DNA of 64,000 bases from an uncultured Eubacteriales bacterium (GTDB lineage: Bacteria > Bacillota > Clostridia > Christensenellales > Aristaeellaceae), in contig CADBCY010000008.1 in the NCBI GenBank assembly GCA_902793325.1, positions 62,001 through 126,000 on the forward strand. The letters run 5' to 3'. The number at the start of each line of letters is the position of its first letter. Position 1 is the first letter of the stretch. Below, piece by piece: positions 1 to 7,645 of this stretch. Both the position numbers and the translations under genes were made by a program. The notes beneath the pieces are model-generated. The model saw nothing but the letters and a program-made list of their open reading frames with translations. It ran no database searches and was not told where the DNA came from.

Positions 1-385
1 CGTTGATCTCCAGTATGCCGATCTCCGGCCGCGCGTCCAGCAGCGCGGCGCACTCGGCGTACTCGTCCACCGAGAAGCCGCTGATGTTGGCGATGGCGGG
101 CTTGTGGAACACCCGCGCCAGCTTCGGCAGCTCCTCGTCGATCACCGCGCGCACGCCGGGGTTCTGCAGGCCCACGCTGTTGATGAGCCCGCCCTCGCAC
201 TCGGCGATGCGCGGCAGCGGGTTGCCGAAGCGCGGCTCGCGCGTGGTGCCCTTCAGGCTGATGCTGCCGAGCACGTCGAGGTCGTAGAGCTCCGCGAATT
301 CGTGGCCGAAGCCGAAGGTGCCGCTGGCGGGGATGACGGGGTTGTCGAGCCGCAGCCCGGCCAGCGCGACGGACGTATCTACCAT
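1..385 (-). CDS. pyrD: Dihydroorotate dehydrogenase, catalytic subunit (class 1B), 3' end outside window
   Basis: FMN-dependent oxidation of dihydroorotate to orotate in pyrimidine synthesis. Only the first 128 residues are in the window. They begin MVDTSVALAGL and contain the N-terminal ASGTFGFG segment, the SISLKGTT strand and the INSVGLQNPG loop typical of the PyrD TIM barrel. The ATG lies inside the end of pyrK (7-bp overlap), so the two are translationally coupled. The direct pyrK neighbour identifies the NAD-linked class 1B form, in which PyrK passes electrons from FMN to NAD+. Third gene of the pyrC-pyrK-pyrD string. Identity is secure; the rest of the gene cannot be judged. Confidence 0.93.
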   Translation of the reverse strand, partial: MVDTSVALAGLRLDNPVIPASGTFGFGHEFAELYDLDVLGSISLKGTTREPRFGNPLPRIAECEGGLINSVGLQNPGVRAVIDEELPKLARVFHKPAIANISGFSVDEYAECAALLDARPEIGILEIN

Positions 386-1101
386 AGGATCTCCTCCCTT
401 CGCAGCACCGGCCCTTCCTTGCAGATGCGCTTCGGCCCGGCGATGGTCCGGCAGGTGCAGCCCATGCAGGCCCCGAAGCCGCAGCCCATGCGGGCCTCGA
501 AGGAGAACTGCCCGCCGGCGGCCCGGGCGTGCACCGCCTTCAGCATCGCCTCCGGCCCGCAGCAGCACACGTAGCGGCCCTCGGGCAGGATGTCGGTGAC
601 GAAGCCCTTCGCCCCGGCGCTGCCGTCCGCGGTGGCGACCGCCACGGGCAGGCCCAGCGCGCGGAAGGCGTCGTCGTAGAAGATCTCTTCCTTTCGGTTG
701 AAGCCCAGCGCGACGGCGGGCCGCTTGCCCGCGGCGATCAGCGCCCTGGCCAGGCCGTACAGCGGGGGCACGCCCACGCCGCCGCCCGCCAGCACGGGAT
801 CCGCGGGGCAGGCGTCCACGTCGTAGCCGTTGCCCAGGCCCACGAGGGCGTCCAGCGCCGCGCCGGGGCGCAGCGCCGCCAGCCGCGCGGTGCCCTTGCC
901 CACGACCTTGACGACCAGCGTCAGGCCATCCGCGTCCCAGTCGCACACGGAGATGGGCCGCCGCAGGAACAGCCCCTCCAGCGCCAGGTTCACGAACTGC
1001 CCGGGGCGAACGATGGCCGAGGTGTCCGCGGCGAACCGCAGCTCCACGACGTCCGCCGTCAGCGGGCGGGAGGCGGTCAGCGTGATGATTTGCCTTTGCA
1101 T
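379..1101 (-). CDS. pyrK: Dihydroorotate dehydrogenase electron-transfer subunit PyrK
   Basis: FAD and [2Fe-2S] subunit that transfers electrons from PyrD to NAD+. The 240-residue product has the flavin-binding RRPISVCD motif (about residues 47-54), a nucleotide-binding GGGVGVPPL loop (about 105-113) and a C-terminal cluster motif MGCGFGACMGCTC followed by RICKEGPV, giving the C-x4-C-x2-C...C pattern of PyrK. An in-frame ATG 12 bp upstream (1113) exists, but the ATG at 1101 has GGAG six bases before it and gives the usual family N-terminus, so it was chosen. It starts 28 bp after pyrC and overlaps the start of pyrD. Confidence 0.95.
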   Translation of the reverse strand: MQRQIITLTASRPLTADVVELRFAADTSAIVRPGQFVNLALEGLFLRRPISVCDWDADGLTLVVKVVGKGTARLAALRPGAALDALVGLGNGYDVDACPADPVLAGGGVGVPPLYGLARALIAAGKRPAVALGFNRKEEIFYDDAFRALGLPVAVATADGSAGAKGFVTDILPEGRYVCCCGPEAMLKAVHARAAGGQFSFEARMGCGFGACMGCTCRTIAGPKRICKEGPVLRREEILW

Positions 1102-1129
1102 AATACGCTCCATAGTATGTGTTTGAATC

Positions 1130-2389
1130 TCAGTGTCCGCCTTCCCGCCGCCATACCGTTTCCCCGCCGCACAGGGTCTCGACGCACTCGGCGTCCACGG
1201 TCCAGCCCTCGAAGGGGGTGGCGCGGCCCAGGGAGAGGAAGGACGCCGGGTCGATGGCGTGGGGGGCGTTCAGGTCGAAGATCGTCAGGTCCGCGGGCGC
1301 GCCGGGGGCGATGCCGGAGGCGTTCAGGCCAAAGCGCCGCGCCGGGTCGACGGACATCAGCGCCACCAGCCGCTCCAGGGAGAGGACCCTTTGGCGCTTC
1401 ACCAGGTACGTGTACAGCAGCGAGAAGGCCGTCTCGATGCCCACGATGCCCATGGCGCTGCCCTTCAGGCCCCTGCCCTTCTCCTCGGCGCTGTGCGGCG
1501 CGTGGTCGGTGGCGATCATGTCGATGGTGCCGTCCGCCAACCCCTCCAGCAGCGCCTCCCGGTCGGCGGCGTCGCGCAGCGGCGGGTTCATCTTGAAGCG
1601 CCCGTCCTCGCGCAGGCAGCCGTCGTCCAGCAGCAGGTAGTGCGGCGCGGTCTCGCAGGTGACGTCCACGCCCTCGGCCTTGGCCCGGCGGAGGATGGCC
1701 ACGCTCGCCTTCGTGGAGACGTGGCACACGTGGTAGGCGCAGCCCGTCTCCCGGGCCAGCGCCACGTCGCGCGCGATGGGCCCCCACTCGCTCTCGGAGC
1801 AGATGCCCGGGTGGCCGTGGGCGCGGGCGTAGCGTCCGTCGTGGATGTAGCCGCCCCGCAGCAGCCGGTTGTCCTCGCAGTGGGCGGCGATCAGCTTGCC
1901 CAGGGCGCGGGCCCTCGCCATGGCGGCGCGCATCATGGCCGGGTCCTGCACGCCGCGGCCGTCGTCGGAGAAGGCGACCACGTGCGGCGCGAGGCCCTCC
2001 ATGTCCGCGAGCTGTTCCCCCTTTTCGCCCATCGTGATGGCGCCGTAGGGGTAGACGCGGATCCGCGCGTCCCGCCCGATGATTGCCTGCTCGGCGCGCA
2101 GGTGCTCCGGCGTGTCCGGCACGGGGTTCAGGTTGGGCATGGCGCACACCGCGGTGCAGCCGCCGCGGGCCGCCGCCGCCGTGCCCGTGGCGATGGTTTC
2201 CTTATAGGAAAAGCCCGGCTCGCGGAGGTGCACGTGCACATCCGTAAAGCCGGGCAGGGCGACGAGGGAGGGATGGAGGGAAGCGGCCGCGGGGACGACG
2301 GCGGCAATGCGCCCGTCCTCCAGGATGAGGTCGGCGGGAGCAACGGCGCCGTCCCGCCAGGTGTTGATGCCCTTGATGATCCGCCGCAT
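1130..2389 (-). CDS. pyrC: Dihydroorotase
   Basis: Zinc amidohydrolase that cyclises carbamoyl-aspartate to dihydroorotate. The 419-residue protein carries the metal-binding DVHVHLREPG motif (His52 and His54) and ATDHAPHS (residues 293-300, with the catalytic Asp), both diagnostic of class I dihydroorotase. The open frame extends 36 codons further upstream, but the ATG at 2389 is preceded by AGGAGG with six-base spacing and gives the usual family length; the extension lies over the leader hairpins and is not coding. First gene of the pyr string, with its own promoter at 2544-2573. Confidence 0.96.
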   Translation of the reverse strand: MRRIIKGINTWRDGAVAPADLILEDGRIAAVVPAAASLHPSLVALPGFTDVHVHLREPGFSYKETIATGTAAAARGGCTAVCAMPNLNPVPDTPEHLRAEQAIIGRDARIRVYPYGAITMGEKGEQLADMEGLAPHVVAFSDDGRGVQDPAMMRAAMARARALGKLIAAHCEDNRLLRGGYIHDGRYARAHGHPGICSESEWGPIARDVALARETGCAYHVCHVSTKASVAILRRAKAEGVDVTCETAPHYLLLDDGCLREDGRFKMNPPLRDAADREALLEGLADGTIDMIATDHAPHSAEEKGRGLKGSAMGIVGIETAFSLLYTYLVKRQRVLSLERLVALMSVDPARRFGLNASGIAPGAPADLTIFDLNAPHAIDPASFLSLGRATPFEGWTVDAECVETLCGGETVWRREGGH

Positions 2390-2420
2390 GCGCGCCCTCC
2401 TGACCGTCGGCGCGAGGGCG

Positions 2421-2482
2421 AAAGAAAAGACCCGCCCGCCGGCAGGTCCTCGCATAAAAGGCGCGCCGACGCGCGTCGGCCC
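2421..2482 (-). terminator. Tandem leader hairpins upstream of pyrC, possible attenuator
   Basis: Two consecutive hairpins lie in the roughly 150-nt leader between the pyr promoter and pyrC. The upstream one pairs GCCGAC with GTCGGC (2465-2480) and is followed by GCGCC and TTTTAT. The downstream one pairs GACC-GCC with GGC-GGTC (2429-2448) and is followed by TTTTCTTT, a proper intrinsic terminator. A terminator inside the leader of a pyr operon suggests attenuation. I could not find a convincing PyrR-binding loop, so the sensor is unknown. Confidence 0.55.
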
Positions 2483-2543
2483 CCTGTCTATGGTCATCTT
2501 GCCGGTCTCTCGTACCGAATTAAAGATTGCTTTTCCGAGGGCT

Positions 2544-2573
2544 ATTGTACCCCGCGCGGGGCGGGTTTGTCAA
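2544..2573 (-). promoter_or_regulatory. SigA-type promoter of the pyr operon
   Basis: Read on the minus strand: TTGACA (2573-2568), 18-bp spacer, TACAAT (2549-2544). It lies directly after the rluD stop and places the transcription start near 2537, giving a leader of about 150 nt before pyrC. Confidence 0.8.
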
Positions 2574-2609
2574 TGTCGCTTATGTAAATCACACAATCTT
2601 CATGGCGGG

Positions 2610-3521
2610 TCACGCCTCCCGCAGCTTTTCCAGCCAGTGCAGGAAGCGGGGCTCGGGGTCGGCCTCGAAGAGCATTTCCTCGCCGGTGACGGGGTGCTTG
2701 AAGCCGATGCGGTAGGCGTGGAGGAGCTGCCCGCCGGTCACGGGCCAGGGGGAGCGCTTCGGGCCGTACACCGGGTCGCCCAGCACGGGGTGGCCGATGG
2801 ACGCCATGTGCACGCGGATCTGGTGGGTGCGCCCGGTGGTGAGCCGGCACTCGACCAGCGTCGCGCCGCGGAGCCGCTCCCGCACCTGCCAGTGGGTGGT
2901 CGCCGTGCGCCCGGTGGGGACGATGGCCATTTTCTTGCGGTCCTGGGGGTGCCGGCCGATGGGGGCGTCCACCGTGCCCTCGTCCTCCCGGAAGCCGCCG
3001 ATGACGATGGCCAGGTACGCCCGGTGCACCGCGTGGGCCTTGATCTGCTCCGACAGGGACACGTGGGCGCGGTCGTTCTTCGCCACCAGCAAAAGGCCGC
3101 TGGTGTCCTTGTCGATGCGGTGCACGATGCCGGGGCGGATCTCCCCGCCGATGCCGGACAGGTTGTCCAGCCGCGCCAGCAGCGCGTTTACCAGCGTGCC
3201 GGTCTCGTTGCCCGCCGCGGGGTGCACCACCATGCCCGAGGGCTTGAACACCACGGCCACGTCGTCGTCCTCGTAGCGGATGTCGATGGGGATGTCCTCG
3301 GCCTGCGCCGCGGCGGGGGCGGCGTCGGGCAGCTCCGCCCATACCGCCGCGCCGGGCTTCAGCTTCACGCCCGCCTTGGCGGGCGCCGCGCCGTCCACGC
3401 GCACGCGGCCCTCCTCGATGAGCGTCGCCGCGCGGGAGCGGGTCACGCCCATGAGCTGCGCCACGAACACGTCCAGCCGCTCGCCGGCCTGCGCCGCGAC
3501 GGCCTCAAACACCTGCGCCAT
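2610..3521 (-). CDS. rluD: RluD-type 23S rRNA pseudouridine synthase
   Basis: Converts uridines of 23S rRNA to pseudouridine. The 303-residue protein has an S4-like N-terminal RNA-binding domain (about 12-60, GERLDVFVAQ...VRVDG) and the catalytic RluA-family domain with GIVHRIDKDTSGLLLVAK, in which Asp137 is the nucleophile, plus TGRTHQIRVH. The ATG has GGGAGG five bases upstream and overlaps the 3' end of lspA by 17 bp, so the genes are coupled; lspA-rluD order is common in Bacillota. Substrate positions (1911/1915/1917) are inferred from the family; RluC-like specificity cannot be excluded. Confidence 0.9.
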   Translation of the reverse strand: MAQVFEAVAAQAGERLDVFVAQLMGVTRSRAATLIEEGRVRVDGAAPAKAGVKLKPGAAVWAELPDAAPAAAQAEDIPIDIRYEDDDVAVVFKPSGMVVHPAAGNETGTLVNALLARLDNLSGIGGEIRPGIVHRIDKDTSGLLLVAKNDRAHVSLSEQIKAHAVHRAYLAIVIGGFREDEGTVDAPIGRHPQDRKKMAIVPTGRTATTHWQVRERLRGATLVECRLTTGRTHQIRVHMASIGHPVLGDPVYGPKRSPWPVTGGQLLHAYRIGFKHPVTGEEMLFEADPEPRFLHWLEKLREA

Positions 3522-3960
3522 GGGCGCCTCCCTTCCCGACTTCCGTGCGTATGGCCGACAGCATCGCGAGCGCCGCGCCGAGGCAGATGCACACGTCCGC
3601 CACGTTGAACACCGCGAAGCGCACGAAGGCGAACTCCAGGAAGTCGATCACCGCGCCCGAGGTCAGCCGGTCGTAGAGGTTGCCCAGGCCGCCGCCCACG
3701 ATGAGCCACAGCCCCGCGCGGAACAGCCGCGGCTGCTCCGGCTTCAAAAGCAGCCAGAGCGTCAGTCCCGCCACCAGCATGAGCGTCAGCGCGGCCGTCG
3801 CGCCCGCCTGGCCCGACAGCATTGAGAACGCCACGCCCCGGTTGCGCACGGGCCGCAGCTCCAGCACGCCCGGCACCAGCGTTCCGCCCGCCGGGGCCAG
3901 CCTGAGCGCCGCCAGCTTCGTCAGCCGGTCCAGCGCCGCGGCCAGCGCCGCCAGTCCCAT
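3505..3960 (-). CDS. lspA: Lipoprotein signal peptidase II
   Basis: Membrane aspartyl protease that removes prolipoprotein signal peptides. The 151-residue protein has four predicted membrane spans, the NRGVAFSM motif (residues 40-47), GGGLGNLYDR (89-98), AVIDFLEF with catalytic Asp106 and FNVADVCI with the second catalytic Asp122. A start at 3987 is possible, but the ATG at 3960 lies just past the stop of the upstream gene and has a purine-rich site in front, and it gives the normal length. It sits between a DUF5665 gene and rluD in a compact string. Confidence 0.94.
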   Translation of the reverse strand: MGLAALAAALDRLTKLAALRLAPAGGTLVPGVLELRPVRNRGVAFSMLSGQAGATAALTLMLVAGLTLWLLLKPEQPRLFRAGLWLIVGGGLGNLYDRLTSGAVIDFLEFAFVRFAVFNVADVCICLGAALAMLSAIRTEVGKGGAHGAGV

Positions 3961-3964
3961 GCCC

Positions 3965-4228
3965 CTACATCCTCGCCTCAATCGCACGAATGACCTCCGC
4001 CAGAAAACCGCCGATCAGCGGTATGTTGTCCGTCACCACGCCCCGCAGCAGCACCGCCAGCAGCGCGCTCAGCACCGAGAAGCCCAGCGTGAACCCCAGC
4101 CCGCGGCACACGCCCCACAGCAGGCTGTTGAGCGCCATGCGCCGCCGGTCGGTGACGTAGGCCACGTATTCCTCCAGCCGCATGCGCTCCAGCGCCCGCA
4201 ACAGCCGGTCCGCGCGTTCCCCGTCCAT
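3965..4228 (-). CDS. DUF5665 family small membrane protein
   Basis: An 87-residue protein with a charged N-terminal half (residues 1-30, including LEEYVAYVTDRRRM) followed by a hydrophobic stretch (about 31-65) that can form one or two membrane spans, and an amphipathic end. The NSLLWGVCRGLGFTLG core matches the DUF5665 pattern seen in Bacillota. Function is unknown. It lies 4 bp upstream of lspA in the same direction and is probably co-transcribed with lspA and rluD. Confidence 0.75.
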   Translation of the reverse strand: MDGERADRLLRALERMRLEEYVAYVTDRRRMALNSLLWGVCRGLGFTLGFSVLSALLAVLLRGVVTDNIPLIGGFLAEVIRAIEARM

Positions 4229-4282
4229 GGCCGTCCCTCCTTCCAGAAAAAGGGTGCCCGGACGGCGCGGCGGCTATGCGTA

Positions 4283-4310
4283 CAAAAGGCGCTTCAACCC
4301 GTGAAGCGCC
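4283..4310 (-). terminator. Intrinsic terminator after divIVA
   Basis: Nine-base-pair stem GGCGCTTCA/TGAAGCGCC (4288-4310) with a five-base loop, followed on the minus strand by TTTTGT. It closes the divIVA transcript before the DUF5665-lspA-rluD string. Confidence 0.75.
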
Positions 4311-4331
4311 TCCGAATGCCTTCCCTACGAC

Positions 4332-4913
4332 TCAGAACAGGTCCTTGCTCTCCGCCAGCACGCCGTTGACCTTCTCCAGCAGCTTGGTGTAGTCCGCCTT
4401 GTAGGCCGCGGCGGTGGTCTTCAGCGTCTCGAAGCGGGTCTGCAGCAGCTCCAGCTGGCCCCGGGCGTCGCCGGTGATCTTCTCGGCTTCGGCCTGGGCG
4501 CGGGAGAGGATGTTGTCCGCCTTGCGCTGGGCCGCGGCGGTGACGCTGTCGGCCTGGGCCTGGGCGTCGCTGACGGTCTTGGCGGCCTTCTGGTTGGCCT
4601 CGTCCAGCGTCTCGTCCGCGATGCGCTGCGCCCCGATCAGGGATTCGCGCATGGCGTTCTGCAGGTTCTGGAAGTAGCCCTTCTCGTTATAATCCGGGGT
4701 CTTGGCCTCGGCGTCGGCGGCGGCCTGCTTCGCGGCCTGCAGCTCCTCGTCCAGGCTCTGCACCCGGCGGGTCAGCTCCACGTTCTCGCGCACCAACGCG
4801 GCCATCTGCTGGCTGATCTCGTCCAGGAAATCGTCTACCTGGTCCATGTCGTAGCCGCTGCCCGTCTTGATCTCAAATTCCTTGTCCTGGATATCCTTCA
4901 CCGTAATCGCCAT
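4332..4913 (-). CDS. divIVA: DivIVA domain-containing protein
   Basis: Coiled-coil protein that binds curved membrane at poles or septa and organises division or wall growth. The 193-residue product has the N-terminal DivIVA membrane-binding module (about 5-45, ITVKDIQDKEFEIK...YDMDQVDDFLDEI), then long Ala/Glu/Gln-rich coiled coils (about 45-190). The ATG at 4913 has AAGGATGG five bases upstream; the ATG at 4922 lies too close to a ribosome site. Monocistronic, with a terminator. It could act in division or sporulation; no division cluster (sepF, ylmH) is next to it. Confidence 0.88.
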   Translation of the reverse strand: MAITVKDIQDKEFEIKTGSGYDMDQVDDFLDEISQQMAALVRENVELTRRVQSLDEELQAAKQAAADAEAKTPDYNEKGYFQNLQNAMRESLIGAQRIADETLDEANQKAAKTVSDAQAQADSVTAAAQRKADNILSRAQAEAEKITGDARGQLELLQTRFETLKTTAAAYKADYTKLLEKVNGVLAESKDLF

Positions 4914-5132
4914 GCAAACCATCCTTTCATGTGCCTGTGTATTTCAACCTGCCGTTGTAGTGTCGGTTTATAATCGGTATTTTATTCGACGGCGCGCCCC
5001 GAAATCCTGCCTGCCATGATTCTGTTTGAAGAAATTCCCAAATTATCCGCGTTTCCGTCACTTTTCCGTCACAATCCGGGCGGCATACGCTCCGCCCGCC
5101 CCGGCATAGTATGGCGACAGGAGGTGTTCCCC

Positions 5133-5399
5133 ATGCAGATCCCCTGGGAGCTGGTGCTATCCTTCGCCATCGGGCTGTCGCTGCTGTGCCTGATCGGCTA
5201 CCTGCTGCTGGTGCCCATGCGCCTGCTGTGGCGGCTGCTGGCCGGCGGCGTGCTGGGCGCGCTGGCGCTGATGGCCGTCAACCTGCTGGGCGGGCTGGTG
5301 GGCTTCTCGGTGGCGGTCAATCCCTTCACCGCCATGGCCGTGGGCTTTCTCGGGCTGCCCGGCGCGGCGCTGGTGACGGCGCTGCAGCTTTTGCTGTGA
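5133..5399 (+). CDS. bofA: BofA family protein (pro-sigma-K processing inhibitor family)
   Basis: An 88-residue membrane protein with two or three hydrophobic helices (about 5-30, 33-55, 60-85) and the family's C-terminal pattern NPFTAMAVGFLGLPGAAL. In Bacillus BofA stabilises the complex that holds the SpoIVFB protease inactive until late sporulation. The start ATG has AGGAGG seven bases upstream; the in-frame ORF extends further but without a ribosome site. It stands alone rather than beside recR. It supports a spore-forming lineage, though BofA homologues also occur in non-sporulating relatives. Confidence 0.82.
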   Translation: MQIPWELVLSFAIGLSLLCLIGYLLLVPMRLLWRLLAGGVLGALALMAVNLLGGLVGFSVAVNPFTAMAVGFLGLPGAALVTALQLLL

Positions 5400-5464
5400 C
5401 GACCGCGCCGCGCCTGCCGCGAACAGCCCGATTTTTCCGCACATTTCCGCCCTGAAAACGTCGT

Positions 5465-5493
5465 TTGTCATCCCGCGCGGCGCGTGCTATAAT
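5465..5493 (+). promoter_or_regulatory. SigA-type promoter
   Basis: TTGTCA (5465-5470), 17-bp spacer, TATAAT (5488-5493), 30 bp upstream of the ATG at 5524. Confidence 0.75.
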
Positions 5494-5523
5494 GGGGTGA
5501 ATCGATGCAAAGAGGGGTTCATT

Positions 5524-6006
5524 ATGACGACCATGAAAAAGCTGATCTGCGCCTTGCTGGCGCTGTGCGTTTGCGCGGGGTGCGCGCTGGCGGAGACCGG
5601 CGCGACCTTCCCGCTGTGGTTCGACGGCGAATTCAGCCTGAACCTGCCCGAGGGCTGGGTGAGCTTCCCCGTGTCCCCGGCGGACGCCCGGGCGGGCATA
5701 CAGTACGCGCTGGGAACGCCCGGCGGCGAGCGCTGCCTGTACATCCAGCGCCAGAAGGTGGCGAAGATCGAGGGCTTCGGCGCGCTGAAGGCCGCCCTGG
5801 AGGCCCGCGAGGATTGCAGCAAGGTGCAGGAGCTGGCGCTGAACGGCCAGGCCTTCGCCTCGTTCATCATGCCCGGCGAAAACGTGAGCGGCTGCGCCAC
5901 GGTGCTCGACGGCGCGGTGCTCACCTTCCTGTTCCAGCCCCAGGACGACTCGGATTACATCATGTCCGTGGCGGAGATCATGGCGAGCTTCCGGGCGGCC
6001 CAGTGA
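5524..6006 (+). CDS. Secreted or lipid-anchored protein of unknown function
   Basis: A 160-residue protein with a clear signal peptide (MTTMKK, then LICALLALCVCAGCALA). Two cleavages are possible: signal peptidase I after ALA, or a lipobox-like CAGC that lacks the usual leucine at -3. The mature part begins with a DGEFSLNLPEGWVSFPV strand typical of small extracellular beta domains that start with an amphipathic 'LP-GW' segment; no enzyme motif is seen. The ATG at 5524 has GAGG upstream and is the right distance from the promoter. Single gene, ending at a strong hairpin. Function unknown. Confidence 0.75.
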   Translation: MTTMKKLICALLALCVCAGCALAETGATFPLWFDGEFSLNLPEGWVSFPVSPADARAGIQYALGTPGGERCLYIQRQKVAKIEGFGALKAALEAREDCSKVQELALNGQAFASFIMPGENVSGCATVLDGAVLTFLFQPQDDSDYIMSVAEIMASFRAAQ

Positions 6007-6022
6007 TTCGCCCAAAACTGCC

Positions 6023-6052
6023 GGGGCCCCGTTCCGATCGGAACGGGGCCCC
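6023..6052. terminator. Strong hairpin between convergent genes
   Basis: Thirteen-base-pair perfect stem GGGGCCCCGTTCC/GGAACGGGGCCCC with loop GATC, then GTTTGC on the plus strand. It separates the secreted-protein gene from the convergent glyS and may serve both. Confidence 0.65.
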
Positions 6053-6068
6053 GTTTGCATGGGCGCGA

Positions 6069-7448
6069 TCAGAAGTCGATCTTCGCCTCCAGCCAGGCCA
6101 CGAGGTCCTTGACGGGCACGATCTCCTGCTGCATGGTGTCGCGGTCGCGGACGGTGACGTTGCCGGTCTCGGCGGTGTCGAAGTCCACGCAGATGCAGTA
6201 GGGGATGCCCGCCTCGTCGGCGCGGCGGTAGCGCTTGCCGATGGAGCCGGTCTCGTCGTAGTCCACCATGAACTTCTTGGAGAGCATGGCGTACAGCTCG
6301 CGGGCCTGGTCGCCCAGCTTGTTCTTCTGGAGCGGCATGACGCTCACTTTGTAGGGCGCCAGCGCCGGGTGCAGCCTCAGCACCACGCGGGTGTCGCCGC
6401 CCTCCAGCTCCTCCTCGTCGTAGGCGTTGCACAGGAAGGCCAGCACCGCGCGATCCACGCCCAGCGAGGGCTCCACGCAGTAGGGGATGAACTTCTCGTT
6501 GGTTGCGGGGTCGAGGTACTCCATGCTCTTGCCGGAGTGGTTCTGGTGCTGGGTCAGGTCGTAGTCGGTGCGATCCGCCACGCCCCACAGCTCGCCCCAG
6601 CCGAAGGGGAACAGGAACTCGAAGTCCGTGGTGGCCTTGGAGTAGAACGCCAGCTTCTCCGGCTCGTGGTCGCGCAGGCGGAGGTTCTCCTCCTTGATGC
6701 CCAGGCTCAGCAGCCAGTTCTTGCAGAACGTGCGCCAGTAGTTGAACCACTCCAGGTCCTCGCCGGGCTTGCAGAAGAACTCGAGCTCCATCTGCTCGAA
6801 CTCGCGCACGCGGAAGATGAAGTTGCCGGGGGTGATCTCGTTGCGGAAGCTCTTGCCGATCTGGCAGATGCCCGCGGGCAGCTTCTTGCGCGTGGTGCGC
6901 ATGGCGTTCTGGAAGTTGACGAAGATGCCCTGCGCGGTCTCGGGGCGCAGGTAGATCTCCGCGGCGGAATCCTCGTTGACGCCCTGGAAGGTCTTGAACA
7001 TCAGGTTGAACTGGCGGATGCCGGTGAATTCCTTCTTGCCGCACACGGGGCAGACGATGTCGTGCTCGGCGATGAAGCTCTCCAGCTCCTGGTTGGTCCA
7101 GCCGTCGCCGGTCTCCTCGCCCTTGGTGAAGTCCTCGATCAGCTTGTCGGCGCGGAAGCGGGCCTTGCAGGCGCGGCAGTCCATCAGCGGGTCGTTGAAG
7201 CCGCCGACGTGGCCGGAGGCCACCCACACCTCGCGGTTCATCAGGATCGCGCAGTCCAGGCCGGTGTTGTAGGGGCACTCCTGCACGAACTTGCGCCACC
7301 ATGCCTTCTTGACATTGTTCTTGAACTCCACGCCCAGGGGGCCGTAGTCCCAGGTATTGGCCAGGCCGCCGTAGATTTCGGAGCCGGCAAAGATGTAGCC
7401 GCGGTTCTTGCACAGCGCGACCAGCTTGTCCATGGTGAGTTTTGCCAT
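6069..7448 (-). CDS. glyS: Glycyl-tRNA synthetase (homodimeric type)
   Basis: Charges tRNA-Gly. The 459-residue class II synthetase starts [20 protein letters not shown] and holds the early [17 protein letters not shown] segment, Cys pairs DCRACK and CPVCGKK, motif 2 ([19 protein letters not shown], about residues 200-220), the [11 protein letters not shown] motif 3 region and a C-terminal anticodon-binding domain. This is the alpha2 (eukaryote/Bacillus-minority) form, not the alpha2beta2 GlyQ/GlyS form. The start ATG has AGAAGGGG upstream. Monocistronic. No T-box was found in the short leader. Confidence 0.96.
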   Translation of the reverse strand: MAKLTMDKLVALCKNRGYIFAGSEIYGGLANTWDYGPLGVEFKNNVKKAWWRKFVQECPYNTGLDCAILMNREVWVASGHVGGFNDPLMDCRACKARFRADKLIEDFTKGEETGDGWTNQELESFIAEHDIVCPVCGKKEFTGIRQFNLMFKTFQGVNEDSAAEIYLRPETAQGIFVNFQNAMRTTRKKLPAGICQIGKSFRNEITPGNFIFRVREFEQMELEFFCKPGEDLEWFNYWRTFCKNWLLSLGIKEENLRLRDHEPEKLAFYSKATTDFEFLFPFGWGELWGVADRTDYDLTQHQNHSGKSMEYLDPATNEKFIPYCVEPSLGVDRAVLAFLCNAYDEEELEGGDTRVVLRLHPALAPYKVSVMPLQKNKLGDQARELYAMLSKKFMVDYDETGSIGKRYRRADEAGIPYCICVDFDTAETGNVTVRDRDTMQQEIVPVKDLVAWLEAKIDF

Positions 7449-7509
7449 CGATGTACCCCTTCTCTGTCCGTTATTTGCAGCGCGTCGCCGCGCCGCCTCA
7501 ATCCCCTAA

Positions 7510-7538
7510 AGGTTAGCAGATTTCGAGGGGTTTTTCAA
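7510..7538 (-). promoter_or_regulatory. Candidate glyS promoter
   Basis: Minus strand TTGAAA (7538-7533), 17-bp spacer, TAACCT (7515-7510). The -10 is a poor match, so this is tentative, but no better site is visible within 100 bp of the glyS start. Confidence 0.35.
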
Positions 7539-7592
7539 GGCGTATATGTTAAATCCGAGGGGAATCGGGCGCGGGGAGGCGGGGGAGGCGAA

Positions 7593-7622
7593 GCGGGCGG
7601 GGGAGCGCGCTCCCCCGCCCGC
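7593..7622 (-). terminator. Perfect GC hairpin after the repeat-protein gene
   Basis: A long self-complementary stretch, GCGGGCGGGGGAGC paired with GCTCCCCCGCCCGC (7593-7622), lies 24 bp after the stop of the minus-strand gene. No T-run follows, so it may be a Rho-independent terminator only in part, or an mRNA 3' end stabiliser. Confidence 0.4.
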
Positions 7623-7645
7623 GGCGGTCGGATGAAGGGCCTGGA

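Noticed and set aside
5524-5600. Lipoprotein assignment for the small secreted protein from the CAGC sequence
   Set aside because: The -3 position is Cys instead of Leu/Val/Ile, and an ALA cleavage site follows; kept as ambiguous rather than called.
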